Origin: Lachnospiraceae bacterium
Lineage (GTDB): Bacteria; Bacillota; Clostridia; Lachnospirales; Lachnospiraceae
Assembly: GCA_021205755.1 (NCBI GenBank)
Contig: JAJPWX010000112.1
Coordinates: 1-43,723, forward strand
DNA length: 43,723 nt
Direction of reading: 5' to 3'
Positions 41,312-43,723 of this stretch are shown in pieces. Position numbers and translations under genes: made by a program. Under the pieces are notes generated by a model. That model did no database searches and was not told the DNA's origin. It saw nothing but the letters and a program-made list of their open reading frames with translations. Positions within the stretch are counted from its first letter, which is position 1, and the number at the start of each line of letters is the position of its first letter.

Positions 41312-43576
41312 GTGAGTGTTCAGGCAACCGCGGCGAAAAAAGCCGGCAACATGGAAGGGAAACCGGGACAGAAGAAAAAAGGGGCTTCACTGGCCCGACG
41401 GCTGAGGCAGAGCTGGCAGTTATATGTCATGCTGCTGATACCGATTATCATTACCATTATTTATAAGTATATTCCGATGTATGGTATTCAGATCGCGTTT
41501 CGGGATTATAAGGCGAGCAAAGGATACCTGGGAAGCGAGTGGGTGGGGCTGAAATGGTTCCAGAGATTTTTCTCTTCGCCAAACTGCATCCGCATGATTC
41601 GGAATACGGTGCTGCTCAGTCTGTACAGTCTGCTGTGGAGCTTTCCGATTCCGGTCATCTTATCGCTGGCGATCAACCAGCTGCGGTTCCACCGCTATAA
41701 GAGAGTGGTGCAGACCGTTCTGTATGCACCGCACTTTATCTCAACCATGATCATCTGTGGTATGCTTCGGATTTTCCTGAGCCCATCCGGCGGTCTCATC
41801 AACCTGCTGCTGGGAACACAGATTGATTTCCTGACGCAGAGCACCGCGTTCCGCACCATCTACATCGCGTCAGGCATCTGGCAGGACGCAGGCTGGGGAA
41901 TGATCATTTACCTGGCGACGCTGGCAAGCGTAGATACGACCTTGTATGAGGTAGCGAAAGTAGACGGCGCTTCCATGTTCCAGCGGATCAAGAATATCGA
42001 TTTTCCGGCGCTGGTTCCGATGATGGTTTTTGAACCTGATCATGAGCGCGGGCGGCCTGATGAATGTCGGTTTCGAGAAAGTGTGGCTTTTACAGACAGA
42101 CCTGAAAAATTGAAAAAGGCGCGTGAGTATGAGGAAAAATATGCCCGCTTCATTTCGGATGAGGAGCGTCCCGCTTATCATCTGACCCCGCGCATTGGCT
42201 GGATGAACGATCCGAATGGCTTCTCTTTTTATAATGGGGCGTATCACCTTTTTTACCAGTATCACCCTTACAGCCTGGAATGGGGTCCCATGCACTGGGG
42301 TCACGCCGTCAGCCGGGATTTGCTTCACTGGGAATATCTGCCGTGCGCGCTGGCTCCGGATCAGGATTATGATGGCTTTGGCTGCTTCTCCGGAAGTGCG
42401 TCAGAGCTTCCGGATGGCAGGCAGCTGCTGATGTATACCGGTGTGCGGGAAGAAATGTGTGAGGATGGGAGACAGAAAACGGTTCAGACGCAGTGCATGG
42501 CAGTCGGCGATGGCCTGAATTATGAAAAGTATGAAGTGAATCCGGTTCTCGATGAGACGAGCCTGCCTGCGGGGGGCAGCCGTCTGGATTTCCGCGATCC
42601 GAAGCTGTGGCGGGAAGAGGATGGCTCCTTCGCCTGCATTGTGGGCAACCGCACAGAGGATGGCAGTGGCTCTCTGCTGCTGTACCGCTCGGAAGATGGA
42701 TTTCACTGGAATTTTGAGACGATTGTAGACCGCTCCTATAACGAGTTCGGGAAAATGTGGGAATGCCCGGATATGTTTGAACTGGATGGGAAAACAGTGA
42801 TCCTGACCAGTCCGCAGGAGATGAGCCAGAGCGGCCTGGAGTTTCACAACGGAAATGGCACGATGTACCTGATCGGCCAGTATGACCGGGAGAAAAAGCA
42901 CTTCGAGCGGGAAAATCTGGGGGCGATTGATTACGGCATTGACTTTTATGCGCCGCAGACCGTGCAGGCGCCGGACGGACGCCGGATTATGATCGGCTGG
43001 ATGCAGAACTGGGATGCCTGCGTGGCTCCATCCGGACGCTCCCGCTGGATTGGGCAGATGACGATACCCAGAGAGCTGCGCATCGTCGATGGGAAGCTAT
43101 TGCAGATGCCGATCCGCGAAATTGAGACACTGCGTGGTCACCGGGTTTATCACCGGATGTCGCTGTGCAACGAAAATACGTTACAGGGGATTTTTGGCCG
43201 CAGGATTGATCTGACGGTCACCCTGACTCCGAGCGAAGAAGAGAGCTACGAACGCTTTCGGATTCGGCTGGCCAGAGGAAGCCGGCATTATACGATGATT
43301 TCTTATAACCCGAAAACCTCTGTGCTGAAGATTGATCGGAACAATTCCGGCTGCTGCCGCGATGTGGTTCATGAACGCCGCTGCTTTGTACGGCAGCAGA
43401 GAGGAAAACTGAAGCTGCGGATTTTGCTGGATCAGTATAGCGTGGAAGTGTTTGTGAATGACGGGGAGCAGGCACTCACGACAGCGATTTACACACCAAT
43501 GAGCGCGGACGGGATCAGCTTCGAGGTGGACGGACGCGTGGAACTGGAAGTGGAGAAGTATGAGCTGCGCTCGTGA
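41312..43576 (+). CDS. Chimeric ORF: truncated ABC sugar permease fused in frame to GH32 beta-fructosidase
   Basis: A 754-residue ORF that starts at GTG 41312 after TAAGGAGGG. Residues 1-240 are the N-terminal two thirds of an LplB-type ABC permease (LLIPIIITIIYKYIPMYGIQ, then an EAA loop YEVAKVDGASMFQRIKN). Residues 241-264 have no family match because they are permease codons read out of frame. From about residue 265 (EKLKKAREYEEKYA) it is a GH32 hydrolase of sucrose or fructans: nucleophile Asp300 in WMNDPNGF, RDPK with Asp429, acid/base Glu484 in WECPD, and a C-terminal beta-sandwich. The GH32 part is complete except for its first codons. Such permease-hydrolase fusions are not a known architecture. 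The join suggests deletion of the rest of the permease, a second permease and a binding protein, or an assembly error. Whether a membrane-anchored GH32 works is unknown. Confidence 0.8.
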   Translation: MSVQATAAKKAGNMEGKPGQKKKGASLARRLRQSWQLYVMLLIPIIITIIYKYIPMYGIQIAFRDYKASKGYLGSEWVGLKWFQRFFSSPNCIRMIRNTVLLSLYSLLWSFPIPVILSLAINQLRFHRYKRVVQTVLYAPHFISTMIICGMLRIFLSPSGGLINLLLGTQIDFLTQSTAFRTIYIASGIWQDAGWGMIIYLATLASVDTTLYEVAKVDGASMFQRIKNIDFPALVPMMVFEPDHERGRPDECRFRESVAFTDRPEKLKKAREYEEKYARFISDEERPAYHLTPRIGWMNDPNGFSFYNGAYHLFYQYHPYSLEWGPMHWGHAVSRDLLHWEYLPCALAPDQDYDGFGCFSGSASELPDGRQLLMYTGVREEMCEDGRQKTVQTQCMAVGDGLNYEKYEVNPVLDETSLPAGGSRLDFRDPKLWREEDGSFACIVGNRTEDGSGSLLLYRSEDGFHWNFETIVDRSYNEFGKMWECPDMFELDGKTVILTSPQEMSQSGLEFHNGNGTMYLIGQYDREKKHFERENLGAIDYGIDFYAPQTVQAPDGRRIMIGWMQNWDACVAPSGRSRWIGQMTIPRELRIVDGKLLQMPIREIETLRGHRVYHRMSLCNENTLQGIFGRRIDLTVTLTPSEEESYERFRIRLARGSRHYTMISYNPKTSVLKIDRNNSGCCRDVVHERRCFVRQQRGKLKLRILLDQYSVEVFVNDGEQALTTAIYTPMSADGISFEVDGRVELEVEKYELRS
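42027..42113 (+). pseudogene. Frameshifted tail of the ABC permease inside the chimeric ORF
   Basis: After the T5 run at 42027-42031, the frame offset by one base reads LNLIMSAGGLMNVGFEKVWL and then LQTDLKN before a TGA at 42111-42113. This is the expected continuation of an LplB-type permease (the GFEKV..L block) and shows that the permease frame was lost at the T-run. The match stops at LLQTDL, about 42104, where GH32 sequence takes over: this is the apparent deletion junction. A TTG at 42110 overlaps the TGA but has no ribosome site. Confidence 0.8.
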
Positions 43577-43589
43577 TAGCAAAGACTGT

Positions 43590-43723
43590 GCAGCTGGGGG
43601 AATATTAGAAAATCTTCGTGTCTCATGAATGGTATGAAATGAGATTGCGGAACGAGCGATTGGTCACAAATGAATGAAAAACCCAATCCCCCAGCTATGC
43701 TGGGGAGAATAGAGTAAGCCGTA
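43590..43723. mobile_element. Possible left end of an IS200/IS605-type element, cut by the window end
   Basis: After the GH32 stop the sequence holds CAGCTGGGGG near 43591 and, 95 bp later, a short hairpin TCCCCCAGC (43687-43695) TAT GCTGGGGA (43699-43706). Repeated AGCTGGGG-type palindromes with a three-base loop close to the element end are typical of Y1-transposase elements, which also place tnpA soon afterwards. The transposase gene would lie beyond the window, so this stays tentative. An alternative is a terminator or a small structured RNA. Confidence 0.35.

Noticed and set aside
41312-43576. A natural membrane-anchored GH32 as a designed fusion
   Set aside because: The 24 residues at the join are out-of-frame permease codons, which marks the fusion as a scar of mutation (or assembly) rather than an evolved linker.

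Overview
The window looks like a chromosomal segment of a spore-forming, Gram-positive member of the Clostridia, most likely Lachnospiraceae. This rests on moderate GC content, strong AGGAGG ribosome binding sites, T-box leaders on trp and valS, AddAB rather than RecBCD, a small acid-soluble spore protein, WhiA next to an HPr-like gene, and sugar ABC operons controlled by LacI-type regulators. The placement is inferred from gene content; no 16S gene is present.

Layout. (1) 1-2173: a hairpin-rich stretch, tRNA-Ala(GGC), a YbaK/ProX-type trans-editing deacylase and a glycerate kinase. (2) 2212-9632: a complete tryptophan operon, trpEGDCFBA, behind a consensus-like promoter and a T-box leader, closed by a strong terminator. 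(3) 9646-15509: an AAA-family ATPase that seems to lack its usual C-terminal nuclease domain, a spore protein gene overlapping holA (DNA polymerase III delta), and valS behind its own T-box. (4) 15590-24316: a minus-strand secreted acidic protein, a 176-bp repeat element, and the overlapping addB-addA pair. (5) 24382-31755: a GtrA-YfhO fusion protein, an aminotransferase broken by a one-base shift in an A9 tract, murB, whiA, an HPr paralogue with Glu in place of the phosphorylatable His15, and a GNAT acetyltransferase. (6) 32061-39318: a LacI regulator, a substrate-binding protein with a twin-arginine signal, two permeases and a GH2 beta-mannosidase, probably a mannoside uptake and cleavage unit. 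It has no ATPase of its own. (7) 39460-43723: a small membrane protein and a second LacI regulator on the minus strand, an operator-rich divergent control region, and one long ORF that joins a broken ABC permease to a GH32 beta-fructosidase. The window ends in sequence that resembles the left end of an IS200/IS605-type element.

Most unusual points. The GtrA-YfhO fusion puts a lipid-linked-sugar flippase family and a GT-C glycosyltransferase family in one polypeptide. The permease-GH32 ORF appears to be the scar of an operon deletion whose reading frame was restored by a T-tract indel. The second LacI regulator is flanked by four operator-like sites, two of them an exact 14-bp inverted pair around another hairpin. 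A family of short inverted-repeat elements with GTAAC...TTCAGAACAGC ends lies between several operons. The whiA locus lacks the expected rapZ and yvcK, has a structured spacer instead, and carries the Crh-like HPr.
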